From Bacteroidetes bacterium RIFCSPLOWO2_12_FULL_35_15 (GTDB lineage Bacteria; Bacteroidota; Bacteroidia; 2-12-FULL-35-15), in the NCBI GenBank assembly GCA_001769385.1, contig MEPB01000084.1, forward strand, positions 790 through 37,479: a stretch of 36,690 bases of DNA, given 5' to 3'. The notes under the pieces are model-generated. The model was not told the DNA's origin, made no database searches, and saw only the letters and a list, made by a program, of their open reading frames with translations. Shown piece after piece: positions 8,138 through 16,763 of the stretch; position 1 is the stretch's first letter; each line of letters begins with the position of its first letter. The position numbers and the translations under genes are program-made.

Positions 8138-8623
8138 ATGAAAGGACAGACGACAAATATTAAGTTTCATTGGTTTTCTAAATCATTACTAATTTCGCTT
8201 TTAACTTTGTTAAGTATTTTAGTTTTTGAGAATTCGACAGCGCAAACAAAAAAAAATACCAATACTACAAGTCAATCAGAAAAAGATTCAAGTAAAATTT
8301 ATGTCATGTGGGATGATTTTAGTGACATACCAACCTTCAAAGACGGTGGTGACGTAGGGATGAGAAAGTTTATAAATAATAACCTGAAATTTCCAAATGG
8401 CTTAAAGTCTAGCGGAAAAGTTTATTTAAGTTTTACGGTCGACACTTTAGGAAACGTAAAAGACGCAATAATTTTAAAAGGTCACACTAAAGAGACGGAC
8501 GAAGAAGCGTTAAGAGTAGTTAATCTACTTAAATTTATTCCAGCAAAAAGACAAGGTAAATTAATAGAAACAAAAGTTAACTTGCCAATTAGTTTTACGG
8601 TGACTGACGACAAGCAAAAATAA
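8138..8623 (+). CDS. TonB C-terminal domain protein (cassette 8)
   Basis: 161 aa from ATG 8138. A signal or anchor segment (about residues 14-36, SKSLLISLLTLLSILVFENS) and a short linker precede a TonB C-terminal domain (about 65-155) with the features FINNNLKFP, GKVYLSFTVDTLGNVKDA, DEEALRVVNLLKFIPAKRQG and VNLPISFTV. In TonB this fold contacts outer-membrane receptors in energy transfer; here it is stand-alone and periplasmic, as in many Bacteroidota genes of unknown partner. Two resident paralogues occur at 26236 and 26661. The cassette starts GTTAGCGGTA and ends TACCGCTAAC. The start is 10 bases after the attC. Confidence 0.82.
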   Translation: MKGQTTNIKFHWFSKSLLISLLTLLSILVFENSTAQTKKNTNTTSQSEKDSSKIYVMWDDFSDIPTFKDGGDVGMRKFINNNLKFPNGLKSSGKVYLSFTVDTLGNVKDAIILKGHTKETDEEALRVVNLLKFIPAKRQGKLIETKVNLPISFTVTDDKQK

Positions 8624-8642
8624 TTTTAATAAAGTACTACCG

Positions 8643-8814
8643 CTAACATCACCTAAAATAAATGCGGAGCAAGTGCAAGATGCAAATGTTTGTCACAGTG
8701 GTATAAATTTATTTCTAAACATTTGCAATGAAGTTTTGTGCTTTTAATTTACATTTGTGGGAACGGAAAGCAGAGTGCAAGTAAATCCGCACTTCTTTTA
8801 GCTTCGTTCGTTAG
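8643..8814 (+). repeat. attC-like repeat R8, the most diverged in the centre
   Basis: 172 bp. Changes include CTAACATCACC, GAGCAAGTGCAAGATGC and AATGAAGTTTTGTGC, yet the central stem survives and the -7 box remains within consensus as TACATTTG. Ends GTTAG at 8810-8814. Confidence 0.82.
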
Positions 8815-8837
8815 GCGTCATTTTAAAACAGAACCCT

Positions 8838-9329
8838 TTGAAACCACAATATTACATATTGACACTAGTTTTTTTGACAACGGCTTTTTCCTGCGACCGA
8901 ATAAAACGCAAGACAGAAGAGATTGTTGACAATGCAAAAGACAATATCATTTCGCATTACGACTCTAAAATACCCGACACAAAATGGAACAAAAAGCGGT
9001 TTGACGAATTCTTTCACTTTGCTCCGACCTCGGATGTAAAGAACATATATTGCTTCGCAGATGAAATAGCGTTTGACCATACCTACATGTTTTCATTTAA
9101 TTGCAATATGACAACTCTTTATAAAATTATTTCAGAACTTGAACTGGTACAGGCAGACAGTCCAGACAATTCCAGTGAAGGCATACAGCAAGACTTTGAT
9201 TGGTGGGACAAAGAAAAACTAAAAAATTTGACGCCTTATTGCAAAAAGGAGGACGAGCACCGAACATATTGGTATTTATGGTACGACATGACAGACAAGA
9301 AAGCGTATTATATCGAATTTGATATGTAA
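8838..9329 (+). CDS. Lipoprotein, hypothetical, with TTG start (cassette 9)
   Basis: 163 aa. TTG at 8838 is the only start that gives a complete lipoprotein signal peptide (KPQYYILTLVFLTTAFSC, lipobox TAFSC, Cys about residue 19). The next in-frame ATG is far inside. The mature part is acidic and rich in aromatics (FDWWDKEKL, YWYLWYDM), with no family I recognise. It should sit on the periplasmic or surface side of a membrane by its lipid. The cassette starts GTTAGGCGT and ends ACGCCTAAC. Asp is mainly GAC. Confidence 0.7.
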   Translation: MKPQYYILTLVFLTTAFSCDRIKRKTEEIVDNAKDNIISHYDSKIPDTKWNKKRFDEFFHFAPTSDVKNIYCFADEIAFDHTYMFSFNCNMTTLYKIISELELVQADSPDNSSEGIQQDFDWWDKEKLKNLTPYCKKEDEHRTYWYLWYDMTDKKAYYIEFDM

Positions 9330-9342
9330 AAAAAACGAACGC

Positions 9343-9514
9343 CTAACACCACCTAAAATAAATGCGGAGTTCCTGCAAGTTGCAAATGTTTGTCACAGCG
9401 GTATAAATTTATTTCTAAACATTTGCAGGGATCAGTAGTGCTTTTAATTTATATTTGCGGTAACGAATAACAGAGTGCAAGTAAGTCCGCACTTCTTTTA
9501 GCTTCGTTCGTTAG
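9343..9514 (+). repeat. attC-like repeat R9
   Basis: 172 bp, with GATCAGTAGTGC in place of GATCGGTTGTGC. TATATTTG box and GAATAACAG subtype. Ends GTTAG at 9510-9514. Confidence 0.85.
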
Positions 9515-9542
9515 TAGCAAGCTTAAAAAAAAATGACAAACC

Positions 9543-10085
9543 ATGTTAGCAGACAAAATAGACAGACCTTTAGCTGGACAATTTTCTGAAATACATTTTG
9601 GGATTGTAACACCAGACAATCTTTGGGTGAAATTTTTAGACAGCCAATATCAAGAATGGGTTGGTTCATTTGCTAACGGGTGGAATAAAAAGGCGACCTA
9701 TATTTTTAATTTTCATAAAAGCGAAAAAGCAATTGTAGTTGCTGGTGGTATTGGCTATTTTGTTGATATTTCAACGCGACAATTACTTAATGAAGACAAC
9801 TTAATTGATATTAGTTTTGCTATAGAGGATACCGAACGTAACAGAATTATTTTTTCAAACGGACTCGACCTCCGAACATTTAATTTAAATAATCAAGAAA
9901 CTATTCTTTTTGACGAATACTATTTTGACGACATTGAAAAATTAGAAATAAAGGAGGACAAACTTTTTGTTGAATATCATAATTATCAAAGCAAAACAAA
10001 TCCCTTTATTTTTGAAATGAATCTTGTGACAAATGAAAAACACGACACATTTTTTGGAGAGAATAAATCGAAAAACATAAAATAA
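9543..10085 (+). CDS. Hypothetical cytoplasmic protein (cassette 10)
   Basis: 180 aa from ATG 9543. There is no signal peptide or membrane segment, so it is one of the few cassette products likely to stay in the cytoplasm. The sequence is beta-rich with repeated aromatic/hydrophobic strands (GIVTPDNLWVKF, KAIVVAGGIGYFVDI, RIIFSNGLDLRTFNL), which could be a small propeller-like or barrel-like fold; no family is recognised. Another ATG at 9533 is in a different, short frame. The cassette starts GTTAGTAGC and ends GCTACTAAC. Confidence 0.68.
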   Translation: MLADKIDRPLAGQFSEIHFGIVTPDNLWVKFLDSQYQEWVGSFANGWNKKATYIFNFHKSEKAIVVAGGIGYFVDISTRQLLNEDNLIDISFAIEDTERNRIIFSNGLDLRTFNLNNQETILFDEYYFDDIEKLEIKEDKLFVEYHNYQSKTNPFIFEMNLVTNEKHDTFFGENKSKNIK

Positions 10086-10099
10086 AGAAAAGCCAGCTA

Positions 10100-10271
10100 C
10101 TAACACCACCTAAAATAAATGCGGAGATACTGCAAGTTGCAAATGTTTGTCACAGCGGTATAAATTTATTTCTAAACATTTGCAGGGATCGGTTGTGCTT
10201 TTAATTTATATTTGTGGTAACGAACAAGTGAGTGCAAGTAAGTCCGCACTTCTTTTAGCTTCGTTCGTTAG
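10100..10271 (+). repeat. attC-like repeat R10
   Basis: 172 bp. The right arm carries a third variant (CGAACAAGTGAGTGCAAGT). TATATTTG box present. Ends GTTAG at 10267-10271. Confidence 0.85.
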
Positions 10272-10293
10272 TTGCAATTTTATAACCACAACA

Positions 10294-11304
10294 ATGAAAA
10301 GTATCCTGACTGTATTTTTTATTATTTTCAATGTAATCGCTTATGGTCAATCATTCAATGTAACTACTGATACTTTTGACATCTCATTGAAAGAATTAAT
10401 CAAACCAGCTACTAAAGTTGATTTGACACATGCGATAAAATTTCAAAACAAATATTACTGCTTCTTTGAAGAAAGAAAAAAAGACAATAGCAGACAAGAT
10501 TTAAAATTCTGTTTTATTGTTTCTAATTACGCAAAAACAATTCAAAAAATAAAAGTTCCGAACGAAATTCAAAATACTGTTTACTACGACCTATTTTTAA
10601 GACATGACACCATTTTCGTGAAGACATACATGGACGGTGAGACATACTACTTCAATATAGACAAATTAGCATGGGTTACAATTAAAGATGCTGACGATAT
10701 GATATTTGAAGATGAACGATATTACTTCACCTATCTCGACTTTGGAGAATGGGGTTCAACAACTTGGTGCAAGGACAAGCTTACAGGTAATGAATATGAG
10801 CTTGCATCATCAGGAACAATTATTAACAAAATTGATAGTGTCTATTACATTACGGCAGGACTGAAAATTTTAAAAATTGAGAATCCATTAAAGTTGAAGC
10901 AATGTAAAAATGGTTACTTCTATGAAACCGTCAGACAGAAAAAATTCTCAGAAGGAACAAACTCTTTAGCAGGTGCTGAAGTTCTTTTTGATGACACAAC
11001 CTATTCTGAATTTGAGCAGAAAGAACCTAAACTTATCGTTGCTACTTCTTTTGTAGCAGACAATAAACTTTTCCATTTGTGCATGGACAGCACACAAACA
11101 TTTATTGCAAAACTTGAAAATGGGCACATGACACCAATTCAAATAATAGGTAAAAATATTTCAACATTTGACTGGACTTATTCTGACAGAAATAAAGTTC
11201 AAAAAGACAGTAGTCAGCTATTAAAATTTAAGACCAAAAATCTGTTTGGGTTAATTGAAATAAAAGGACAAGAAATAAATATTCATTATTTACACTTTAA
11301 ATGA
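10294..11304 (+). CDS. Secreted hypothetical protein (cassette 11)
   Basis: 336 aa from ATG 10294. The signal peptide (MKSILTVFFIIFNVIAYGQ) has a typical Bacteroidota cut before the mature protein. The mature part is beta-rich (FQNKYYCFFEERKKDN, YYFTYLDFGEWGSTTWC, FIAKLENGHMTPIQIIG), compatible with a propeller-like exported protein, but no named domain is evident. The open frame extends upstream through most of the attC (to about 10147), which would place repeat-encoded residues before the signal peptide; rejected. The cassette starts GTTAGTTGCA and ends TGCAACTAAC. Confidence 0.72.
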   Translation: MKSILTVFFIIFNVIAYGQSFNVTTDTFDISLKELIKPATKVDLTHAIKFQNKYYCFFEERKKDNSRQDLKFCFIVSNYAKTIQKIKVPNEIQNTVYYDLFLRHDTIFVKTYMDGETYYFNIDKLAWVTIKDADDMIFEDERYYFTYLDFGEWGSTTWCKDKLTGNEYELASSGTIINKIDSVYYITAGLKILKIENPLKLKQCKNGYFYETVRQKKFSEGTNSLAGAEVLFDDTTYSEFEQKEPKLIVATSFVADNKLFHLCMDSTQTFIAKLENGHMTPIQIIGKNISTFDWTYSDRNKVQKDSSQLLKFKTKNLFGLIEIKGQEINIHYLHFK

Positions 11305-11326
11305 CAACGGAAAGAAAAAACTGCAA

Positions 11327-11498
11327 CTAACACCACCTAAAATAAATGCGGAGTTCCTGCAAGTTGCAAATGTTTGTCACAGCGGTATAAATTTATTTCT
11401 AAACATTTGCAGGGATCAGTTGTGCTTTTAATTTATATTTGTGGTAACGAATAACAGAGTGCAATTAAGTCCGCACTTCTTTTAGCTTCGTTCGTTAG
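11327..11498 (+). repeat. attC-like repeat R11
   Basis: 172 bp, with GAGTTCCTGCAAG and GGGATCAGTTG. TATATTTG box and GAATAACAG subtype. Ends GTTAG at 11494-11498. Confidence 0.85.
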
Positions 11499-11518
11499 GC
11501 ACAATTTATAGAAAAAAA

Positions 11519-12745
11519 ATGAAGACACTACTTTTGACAATCTTTTTATCAATTTATATTAATTTTTGTTTTAGCCAAAAAGACACGACATTCTTTGACA
11601 AAGACTGGAAAAAATGCGTAAGAACCGAAGCCCATTTTTTTAGAGTAATTAAAAAAGATGGAGACAATTATTTAGTAAAGGATATGTATATAAATAATCG
11701 TCCTCAAATGATTGCAATCTGCTCTTCAATTGAAGAACCATTAATAAAAAACGGAAAATGCACCTTTTATGATGAAAATGGTATCATAACGAGTCAAGGA
11801 TCATACAGTAATAATAAACAAGTTGGGCTGTGGATGAAACTCAAAAATAATGGACAAGATACCACACTGGTTGAATATAGTCTTAATGGAGATTTTAATT
11901 ATATAAAATCTACTAATAAGAATAATGTAGTAACTACTTTAAATTTATCAAAAACACATACGACTACTATTCCGTTTATTGAAAAAGAAAACAAGTTGTA
12001 CATTGACGTATATTTTGGAAAAAATAAAATAAAAAAAGTATTAGTTTTTGATACAGACGCACCTTTTTCAGCTGATGAATCTATTACCAATGACACATCC
12101 TTTTCTAAAATTATAAATGGTAAAACCTCAAAAATTAACACAGTTAATGGAAAAAAATCGACTGTAAATCATTATGTTGCGAATGAAATTAGTATCGGAG
12201 ACATCAGCTTTAACCAAGTTGAAATGTGGGAACATCAAAATAACAATCTGAATAATGGTTTGTTTGGAAGTAATGTTTTAAAAACAGGAATTTGGCAAAT
12301 TAACTTTGTTAAACACACTTTGACTTTTGCAGACAATATTGAATTAATAAAGGATCTGAAATCTTATATCAAAATCCCCATTCATATTAATGAAAAAAAT
12401 CAAATAATGGTGGATTTAAATTTTGACGAAATAATTATAAAAGATATTGCTGTGGACTTTGGATTTAATTTGACTGTAGCATTGTCAAAAGTAGATTTTG
12501 ATCTCATTGACAGCAATCATAAGGCTATTGTTGCGACTGGATCTTCAAATTCCTCTAATGACAAAGTCCGGACAAATTTTTACACCCTAAAAAATAAAAA
12601 ATATTTAATTGGAAATACTGAATTTAAAACTGACATTTTTTCTAACGACATCAATCGTAAAAACCTTATTGGCGTAGCTTTTTTTAAGCAATTCGACATT
12701 TTGATACTTGATTACAAAAACAGAAATCTTTACATCAAAAAATAG
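11519..12745 (+). CDS. Secreted MORN-like plus retropepsin-like protein (cassette 12)
   Basis: 408 aa from ATG 11519 with a signal peptide (MKTLLLTIFLSIYINFCFSQ). Residues about 75-105 hold a MORN/YwqK-like unit (GKCTFYDENGIITSQGSYSN, then KQVGLWMKL). Residues about 160-405 resemble the two-lobed retropepsin-like aspartic proteases common in Bacteroidota, including the closing GVAFFKQFDILILDYKNRNL and the LFGSNVLKTGIWQINF segment. The usual catalytic DTG is DTDA (in VFDTDAPFS) in lobe 1 and DFG (in VDFGFNLTV) in lobe 2, so activity is doubtful. It may be a degenerate protease or a binding domain. The cassette starts GTTAGGCACA and ends TGTGCCTAAC. Confidence 0.7.
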   Translation: MKTLLLTIFLSIYINFCFSQKDTTFFDKDWKKCVRTEAHFFRVIKKDGDNYLVKDMYINNRPQMIAICSSIEEPLIKNGKCTFYDENGIITSQGSYSNNKQVGLWMKLKNNGQDTTLVEYSLNGDFNYIKSTNKNNVVTTLNLSKTHTTTIPFIEKENKLYIDVYFGKNKIKKVLVFDTDAPFSADESITNDTSFSKIINGKTSKINTVNGKKSTVNHYVANEISIGDISFNQVEMWEHQNNNLNNGLFGSNVLKTGIWQINFVKHTLTFADNIELIKDLKSYIKIPIHINEKNQIMVDLNFDEIIIKDIAVDFGFNLTVALSKVDFDLIDSNHKAIVATGSSNSSNDKVRTNFYTLKNKKYLIGNTEFKTDIFSNDINRKNLIGVAFFKQFDILILDYKNRNLYIKK

Positions 12746-12759
12746 AAAATAAACTGTGC

Positions 12760-12931
12760 CTAACACCACCTAAAATAAATGCGGAGATACTGCAAGTTGC
12801 AAATGTTTGTCACAGCGGTATAAATTTATTTCTAAACATTTGCAGGGATCAGTTGTGCTTTTAATTTATATTTGCGGTAACGAATAACAGAGTGCAAGTA
12901 AGTCCGCACTTCTTTTAGCTTCGTTCGTTAT
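12760..12931 (+). repeat. attC-like repeat R12
   Basis: 172 bp, ending GTTAT (12927-12931) rather than GTTAG because the next cassette start is TTATAGCC. TATATTTG box and GAATAACAG subtype. IS copy 2 begins 16 bases further on. Confidence 0.85.
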
Positions 12932-12947
12932 AGCCAATTTTATGCAC

Positions 12948-14472
12948 TGCATCGTCCTGAAATAGGTTGACTAAAAATTAAACACTTTTAGCCAACTATG
13001 ACAACACAGAAAAAATCACCCTGCCGAAAAAAGGAGTATCAGAAAATTAGTTTTGATCTCAAACTTTCCATCATTGATCAAATTAAAAACGGACAAATTT
13101 CAGTAAATCACGCTGCGAAGGTTCATCAAATTTCTCGCAGTTCAATTACTTATTGGATGAAAAAATTATGTTCCTTTGAACAAAATAATAAAGCCATGAA
13201 CAAGAATGAAGAATTAAAAAAACTCAAAGAAAAAATTGAGGAACTAGAATTCATTAAAGACTTACAGCAAGATATTATTGCTGATTTAGAAGTAACCACC
13301 GGGCAAGAGCTTGCAAAAAAGTTATTGCCCGAAACATTAGCAAAAGAGATAGAGAAAAAGAAACGAGACCTTACAAAATAAAATGGCTCTATCAGTGTTT
13401 CGGGGTATCTAAACAAGCGTATTACAAGCGTATTAAAGTCAGTAATCAAAAGGAGTTGCAAACGATAATGATAAAAGAAATTATAAAGCCAGTTAGAAAT
13501 ATAATGCCAAAATATGGTGGCAATAAATTATATCTTAAAATCAAAAATGATTTAATAAAACAGAATGTTGATATTGGAAGAGATCGTTTTTTTAAACTCC
13601 TGAGAGAAAACCATTTGTTGATTAAAAAAACAAAAAGATACCATATAACAACGGACTCTAAACACTTTTTTTATACATCTCCAAACCGTATTAAAGACCT
13701 TGATATAACTCACTCAGAACAGGTCTTGGTAAATGATATTACCTACATCAAACTTCAGTCACAACACGCATACCTTGCCTTGACTACTGATGCGTATTCC
13801 AAAAAAGTTATGGGTTGGAATATCGATACAAATATGAAAGTGGAATTAGTGAAAGGGGCATTACAAATGGCTTTAAAAAACAGAACATACGATCATAAAA
13901 ACATAATCTATCATAGCGATAGAGGCATTCAATACTGCTGCCCGGACTTCACTGATTTTGCACAAAAAAAAGGAATGGTTCTTAGCACAACTCAAAAATC
14001 AGATCCTTATGAAAATGCCATAGCTGAAAGAATAAACGGAATATTAAAATATGAGTTTGGCTTAATAAATACGTTACCAAACCTTGAAGTAGCAACTAAA
14101 ATGGTTAAGCAAGCAGTGGATATTTATAACAACGAAAGAATACACTACAGCCTGGAAATGAATACACCAGAGTTTGCTCATGCCAACCAAACTCATAAAT
14201 ATAAATCCTACAAGAAAAATTATAATGAAAAAAATAATTTACATTTGAATCATCAAGTCAAAACGGAAACAAGCTCTGCTGGAGAGCAACTTGTTAGGGA
14301 TACGCTTGATGAACGACAAAAATGTCAAATCAATGGGAAATCAACCCGATAGCCCATTGATATTTTTAGAGTTCTTGATGCCTAAAAAAACTCACACAAA
14401 GAAAATTTAATACAATGACAAATTCAATTATTATTTAAACAAAAAAGAGTCAACCTATATCAGGACAAGACA
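12948..14472 (+). mobile_element. IS3-family insertion sequence, copy 2 (1525 bp)
   Basis: Same length, ends and gene layout as copy 1, but diverged at many positions (right end ACCTATATCAGG against ACCTATTTCAGG). Flanks are CAC on the left and AAA on the right, so there is no target duplication. The interrupted cassette has non-matching ends (start GTTATAGCC, end GCACCTAAC), which suggests that the left and right flanks come from different cassettes. Confidence 0.88.
12998..14352 (+). CDS. IS3-family transposase OrfAB, copy 2 (programmed -1 frameshift)
   Basis: OrfA runs from 12998 to 13381 (127 aa) with the same helix-turn-helix and coiled coil. The slippery heptamer A AAA AAG is at 13315-13321, and the -1 frame is open from there to 14352, giving a fusion of about 451 aa. 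Catalytic residues are kept (VLVNDITYI, IIYHSDRGIQ, DPYENAIAERING). The residue two before the first motif's Asn is Leu here and Trp in copy 1. The C-terminus differs slightly from copy 1 because the stop is later. Both reading frames look intact. Confidence 0.87.
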
Positions 14473-14478
14473 AAAAAC

Positions 14479-14913
14479 ATGCTAAAACTGACAGAAGAAC
14501 AAGTAAAAAAAATTGCAGAACAACTTGACTGTGGTTTCCGTTGCTTTATTCATCGGCAGACAGGAGAACTTATAACGCTTCCTGATACTTTAAGGTACCT
14601 GGAAATGGACACAGAAGCATGGGCAGACGAACAAGGGAAACTCGACAATAACTTTGACGAATATTTTGAAATAGACCTGTTAGAATCGAAAGACTCATTT
14701 GAAATTATGGCTGACTTTACAGAGCAGTTGGACGACAAAATTAAATTGAAAGCTGATTTAATTAAATCCTTGAACAAAAAAAAACCATTCAGAGAATTTA
14801 ATTTTGTAATTAATAATTCTGGAATATACAGACAACAGTGGTTTGACTTTAAAAATGAAAGACTGAAAATGTGGGTGAAGAACAGACTGAAATATATAAG
14901 CGACACCGAATGA
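14479..14913 (+). CDS. UPF0158 family protein (cassette 13, right part)
   Basis: 144 aa from ATG 14479, only six bases after the IS end, so its native leader and attC-borne promoter lie beyond the element or are lost. The C-terminal half fits the UPF0158 family: a helical segment with DSFEIMADFTEQLDD, then AxxGxG-like KKKPFREFNFVI, and a final WFDFKNERLKMWVKNRL. The function of the family is not established. There is no signal peptide, so it is cytoplasmic. The cassette end GCACCTAAC does not match the start seen left of the IS, so the 5' end of this cassette was probably replaced. Confidence 0.72.
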   Translation: MLKLTEEQVKKIAEQLDCGFRCFIHRQTGELITLPDTLRYLEMDTEAWADEQGKLDNNFDEYFEIDLLESKDSFEIMADFTEQLDDKIKLKADLIKSLNKKKPFREFNFVINNSGIYRQQWFDFKNERLKMWVKNRLKYISDTE

Positions 14914-14927
14914 AAGAACGGCAGCAC

Positions 14928-15099
14928 CTAACACTACCTAAAATAAATGCGGAGCAAGTGCAAGATGCAAATGTTTGTCACAGCGGTATAAATTTATTTC
15001 TAAACATTTGCAGGGATCGGTTGTGCTTTTAATTTATATTTGCGGTATCGAATAAAATAGTGCAATTAAGTCCGTCCTTCTTTTAGCTTCGTTCGTTAG
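14928..15099 (+). repeat. attC-like repeat R13
   Basis: 172 bp. The right arm is altered (TCCGTC in place of TCCGCA, ATCGAATAAAATAGTG), so pairing with TGCGGA is weaker. TATATTTG box present. Ends GTTAG at 15095-15099. Confidence 0.82.
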
Positions 15100-15134
15100 C
15101 AGTAATTGTAAGACAGTGCTAAATTCAACCGACA

Positions 15135-16763
15135 GTGCAAAAACGAACAGACAGACATAAAACAAAAACAACATTGAGGACAACAACCGTTTTATTTTTC
15201 ATCGGACTTTTTTGTGCTGACACTGTGTTCGGACAGACACTAAAAGAACGACTTGTTCTCACCGACTCGAAGGATTCAATTTATTTGAAAGCCAAGGCAA
15301 CAAGTTTTGACAAGTTGGGCAATTACTGTTTTGAGGTAGAAATTAACGACAGTGACTATTTTTATACAAATACTGACACCATCGGTGCATTCAAATTCAT
15401 TGGTTCTACATTTGGCAACGGTGGCGACATCGCTTACACCAATCAATATGGAGACAAGGAAGATAAACCATGGTATTTTAAAAATTACAACGGAACAAAA
15501 ATTTATGGACAGGTTGTAGGAAAGCAAAGACGATTTATGGATGGTCATACAAACCAAAACATGGCTATCACCGTTACCTACAATGATTCCGTTTACTATT
15601 ACGCAAATGACAAACTTATTTCCAAAATCCATAAAGATAAAGCAGACGGAATTGAAACTTCTGACTGGTGTTCTTTTAGTGAAAATGGAAATACAATTTA
15701 CTACTCAAAAAAAGACGACTTGTATTCCATTTATGTAAATGGCAATCTCGTTGACACATCCTACTCAAATTACTACCAACTAAGAATAAACAACAACGGA
15801 CAATATATTTTCGGAGAAGGGAGAAAGCCAAAAGAAAAAGTTGGCAAATATGATTTTATGTTTTTTACACATTCAAACGACACAGTTCTTGGACCTGTCA
15901 GAACAGTTTGGGATTGCGACCTTAAAGAAAATGGAGGATACTATTACAGCGGAGACGACAATGGAACAGACTATATCGTAATCAACAACAAACTGCACAA
16001 AAGCCTGGATGCAATTTCAAACATCACACTCATAGACAAGACAAATTATCTGTTCACTTACAAAGAGAATGGAGCAGACAAAATAAATGTGAACGGCAAG
16101 ACCTACATAGTTCCGTTCAGCGAAATCTATTACCCCACACTTGATAAACAAGGGAACTTCGCTTTTTATGGAATCAAAGATTTTTACCTCTTCAAGTTTG
16201 CAAACGGAACGCAAGACCCCAAATCAATTACAAAATATGATGTAAGACCAATTCCGCTTTACATAAGTCCTGAAGGTAAAACCCTTCTGTATTTCAAAAC
16301 AGACGATTCAATTTACATTTATCAAAATGAGAAATTGTTGTTTCCTGCTTTCAGCAGTTCAATCAATTTCAATGTTCAACCTTATACTGAAATTTTGCCA
16401 AACGATTTTGAAAGGGGAAAAGCAAAAAACGGAAACAGTTTGTTCTACATTGAAATTGACACAGTATGTTATTTTGTTTTCAATGGACAGTTTTCAAAAC
16501 CTTTGCTTATAGCAAAAGAAAATCCCTACATGAGAGAAAAGAAATTGGGTGAAATTGTAGCGGGCAAGTTTAACGACAACGGATTTTTTGCAATTCAAAA
16601 AACAGGTAATGACAAATTTCTCATAAACATCAATAACATTTATTACAAAGAGATTAGCGGAGTTCAGGAAATTCTGAGAAAGGGCTACTACTTTGACGGG
16701 AAAGAGTTGGTGTTTTATGGTATCAAAGGGCTTTCGTTTTACCAATACACTTTAACTCTATGA
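15135..16763 (+). CDS. Large secreted hypothetical protein (cassette 14, first gene)
   Basis: About 542 aa from GTG 15135, or 529 aa from TTG 15174. The latter puts the signal peptide (RTTTVLFFIGLFCADTVFGQ) right at the N-terminus and may be the true start; there is no ATG. The mature part contains many short beta units of the form NGxxxxY/F (SFSENGNTIYYSKKDDLYS, NNNGQYIFGEGRK, DLKENGGYYYSGDDNG, DKQGNFAFYGIKDFYLF), suggesting a WD40-like or propeller fold exported to the periplasm or surface. It overlaps the next gene by four bases (ATGA), so the two are likely co-translated. Cassette start GTTAGCAGT. Confidence 0.7.
   Translation: MQKRTDRHKTKTTLRTTTVLFFIGLFCADTVFGQTLKERLVLTDSKDSIYLKAKATSFDKLGNYCFEVEINDSDYFYTNTDTIGAFKFIGSTFGNGGDIAYTNQYGDKEDKPWYFKNYNGTKIYGQVVGKQRRFMDGHTNQNMAITVTYNDSVYYYANDKLISKIHKDKADGIETSDWCSFSENGNTIYYSKKDDLYSIYVNGNLVDTSYSNYYQLRINNNGQYIFGEGRKPKEKVGKYDFMFFTHSNDTVLGPVRTVWDCDLKENGGYYYSGDDNGTDYIVINNKLHKSLDAISNITLIDKTNYLFTYKENGADKINVNGKTYIVPFSEIYYPTLDKQGNFAFYGIKDFYLFKFANGTQDPKSITKYDVRPIPLYISPEGKTLLYFKTDDSIYIYQNEKLLFPAFSSSINFNVQPYTEILPNDFERGKAKNGNSLFYIEIDTVCYFVFNGQFSKPLLIAKENPYMREKKLGEIVAGKFNDNGFFAIQKTGNDKFLININNIYYKEISGVQEILRKGYYFDGKELVFYGIKGLSFYQYTLTL

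Noticed and set aside
8738-8929. 63-aa plus-strand ORF across R8 and the start of cassette 9
   Set aside because: It is mainly repeat DNA and overlaps the lipoprotein gene in another frame; no protein-like features.
14550-14927. Minus-strand 125-aa ORF opposite the UPF0158 gene and similar antisense ORFs
   Set aside because: They are shadows of real genes with Ser/Phe/Leu-biased translations and no independent start context.
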